Shown here one piece after another: positions 4,527 to 5,980 of a stretch of DNA of 5,980 nucleotides; position 1 is the stretch's first letter, and the number at the start of each line of letters is the position of its first letter. The notes beneath the pieces were generated by a model. It was not told where the DNA came from, ran no database searches, and worked only from the letters and a program-made list of their open reading frames with translations. Where the stretch lies: the NCBI GenBank assembly GCA_002393905.1, contig DGSJ01000056.1, positions 1 to 5,980 on the forward strand. The letters are read 5' to 3'. A program made the translations under genes and the position numbers. The stretch is from Caryophanales bacterium UBA4365. GTDB taxonomy: Bacteria; Bacillota_I; Bacilli_A; RFN20; CAG-826.

Positions 4527-5980
4527 ATGAAACGCTTTGCTTTAGCAGGTAACCCAAACTGCGGAAAAACAACCCTCTTTAATAACTTAACTGGTAGCAC
4601 AGCTCACGTTGGTAACTGGCCAGGTGTCACTGTGGAAAAGAAAGATGGTGTCTATAAGAAACTATCTGAACCAATCAAAATTATTGACCTACCAGGAATT
4701 TATTCCCTCTCCCCATACACTAGTGAGGAAGTCATCTCTCGAAACTACATTCTGGATGAAAAACCAGATTGTGTCATCAACATAGTTGATGCAACAAACT
4801 TAGAGAGAAACTTATATCTCACAACTCAACTTCTTGAAATCGATGTTCCTGTCGTTGTGGCAGTCAACATGATGGATGTCCTTGAGAAAAATGGTGACTC
4901 ATTAGACGAAAAAGTTCTTGAAAAGAAACTTGGTGTTCCAGTTGTTAAAATCTCTGCCTTAGAGGAAGCTAACTTAAAAGAACTCATGGAACGTGCTTTT
5001 GAAGCTAGTGAAAAGAAACGTGAAGGAGTCACCATTTTAGAAAACAAAGATCTCAAACATCTCGTCGGAGATGTTAAGATTGCCTTTAAAGGCAAGAAAG
5101 TGGAAAACCCACTCTTCCACGCCATTAAACTCGTGGAAAACGATGAGATCGAAGTGAAGATGCACGAAGAACTTCTACCAATGGTGGAAGAATTCAAGCA
5201 AACTCTCCACGATGAAACATTCGGTAACGATATTGAAGCAATCATCGCGGATGAACGTTATAACTACATCTCTAAAAACTTCTCGAAAGTGATTGTTCAC
5301 TCGGAAGTTGTTAACGAAGAAAAGAAGGTCAAAGAAAACAAATCAGACCGCATCGATAAAGTCTTAACACATAAAGTGTGGGGCTTACTCATCTTTGCCG
5401 CTATTCTCTTCTTTGTCTTCCACCTCACATTTAGTGAAAACCTCTTCTTCCTTGGTGGACTCTTTAAAGATGCTGCTCCATCATTTGAAGGAAGTATTTA
5501 TGAAGGATTATTCTGGACCGATGGAGGAATTAACTCTCCAGGTGTAATTCTCTTTAACTTCTTTGATATGTCGTTTAGTGCGATTACCGATGCTGTTAGT
5601 GGTGCCATGGCAGGCGCACTAGGAGAAGGACACTGGTTAACCGGATTCTTATGCGATGGAGTCCTCTCTGGATTATTCGCCATTCTTGGATTTTTACCGC
5701 AAATCTTGGTTCTTTTCCTCTTTTTCTCCATTATGGAGGACACCGGCTACATGGCTCGTGTCGCCTTCATCTTAGACCGTATCTTTAGAAAATTCGGTCT
5801 TTCTGGACGTGCCTTTATCCCAATGATTATGGGATTTGGTTGCTCTGTTCCAGCCATGATTAATACCCGTACTTTAGCGGATGAACATGAAAAGGTTGCT
5901 ACCATTCGTGTTATCCCATTCTTCTCTTGTGGTGCGAAGTTACCAATCTTAGTCGCCATTGCTGGTGGTGTTTGTGAAGT
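4527..5980 (+). CDS. feoB: Ferrous iron transport protein B (GTPase-permease), 3' end outside window
   Basis: 484 complete codons are visible; typical FeoB has about 650-800. The N-terminal G domain has GNPNCGKTT (G1, 8-16), Thr35 in GVTVE (G2), DLPG (G3, 54-57), NMMD (G4, 114-117) and SAL (G5, 143-145). Asn11 corresponds to the residue linked to potassium activation in Streptococcus thermophilus FeoB. GNWPG at 29-33 is a family mark. A helical GDI-type region fills roughly 150-275, and the membrane part begins near residue 285 (WGLLIFAAILFFVFHL). The conserved gate region follows: MEDTGYMARVAF from 403, GFGCSVPA at 436-443 with Cys439, and PFFSCGAKLP with Cys468. The protein imports Fe(II) across the cytoplasmic membrane, with GTP hydrolysis acting as switch or drive. 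It is the main output of the iron-box promoter. The start is fixed by the short N-terminus before G1. No internal stop or frameshift is seen. Confidence 0.97.
   Translation, partial: MKRFALAGNPNCGKTTLFNNLTGSTAHVGNWPGVTVEKKDGVYKKLSEPIKIIDLPGIYSLSPYTSEEVISRNYILDEKPDCVINIVDATNLERNLYLTTQLLEIDVPVVVAVNMMDVLEKNGDSLDEKVLEKKLGVPVVKISALEEANLKELMERAFEASEKKREGVTILENKDLKHLVGDVKIAFKGKKVENPLFHAIKLVENDEIEVKMHEELLPMVEEFKQTLHDETFGNDIEAIIADERYNYISKNFSKVIVHSEVVNEEKKVKENKSDRIDKVLTHKVWGLLIFAAILFFVFHLTFSENLFFLGGLFKDAAPSFEGSIYEGLFWTDGGINSPGVILFNFFDMSFSAITDAVSGAMAGALGEGHWLTGFLCDGVLSGLFAILGFLPQILVLFLFFSIMEDTGYMARVAFILDRIFRKFGLSGRAFIPMIMGFGCSVPAMINTRTLADEHEKVATIRVIPFFSCGAKLPILVAIAGGVCE

Noticed and set aside
4826..5245. 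139-codon open frame on the minus strand within feoB
   Set aside because: It is Ser- and Phe-rich shadow coding opposite an unambiguous FeoB G-domain/GDI region, with no family resemblance.
5498..5959. Two minus-strand open frames (81 and 70 codons) opposite the FeoB membrane part
   Set aside because: Both are antisense to conserved FeoB helices and gate motifs, and neither protein looks like a known family.
164..5980. Alternative genetic code (TGA as Trp), as in some relatives of the Mollicutes
   Set aside because: No in-frame TGA occurs in any gene and Trp is encoded by TGG. The absence of TGA stops in seven genes is too small a sample in AT-rich DNA to mean more.

Overview
The window comes from an AT-rich bacterium of the Bacillota (low-GC Gram-positive) type, possibly from the Erysipelotrichia or nearby Bacilli; this placement rests on base composition, strong AGGAGG-type ribosome sites and protein style only. 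All eight genes lie on the + strand and are tightly packed. The standard genetic code fits: Trp is TGG throughout, and the seven visible stop codons are TAA or TAG, never TGA.

Layout: (1) 1-162, the last 53 codons of an ABC-transporter ATPase, followed after 1 nt by (2) 164-2455, an eight-helix FtsX/MacB-type permease of unknown substrate. (3) 2466-2714, a small standalone heavy-metal-associated (HMA) domain protein with a CxxC site, followed after 6 nt by (4) 2721-3515, a GufA-type ZIP metal transporter. (5) 3556-3927, a short two-domain DtxR/MntR-family metalloregulator. (6) 3928-4057, a 130-nt regulatory gap holding two 16-bp palindromes that are exact reverse complements of each other; one sits in a terminator-like hairpin and the other at the predicted start of transcription, with a good promoter between them. 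(7) 4058-4270 and 4286-4525, two different FeoA proteins. (8) 4527 to beyond the right edge, FeoB, of which 484 codons are visible.

The right half reads as a ferrous-iron uptake unit: the regulator, whose metal site carries the Cys typical of iron-sensing DtxR/IdeR proteins, probably binds the TTAGG-N4-CCTAA boxes and shuts off feoA-feoA-feoB when iron is sufficient. The left half (HMA protein, ZIP transporter, ABC exporter-like pair) may form one transcript leading into the regulator gene. No Fe-type box is seen in front of those genes, so their link to iron is only by position.

I see no mobile element, RNA gene, CRISPR array or obviously broken gene. The region is recognisable metal homeostasis, not a clearly new system; the most unusual part is the operator/terminator/promoter arrangement at 3958-4050.
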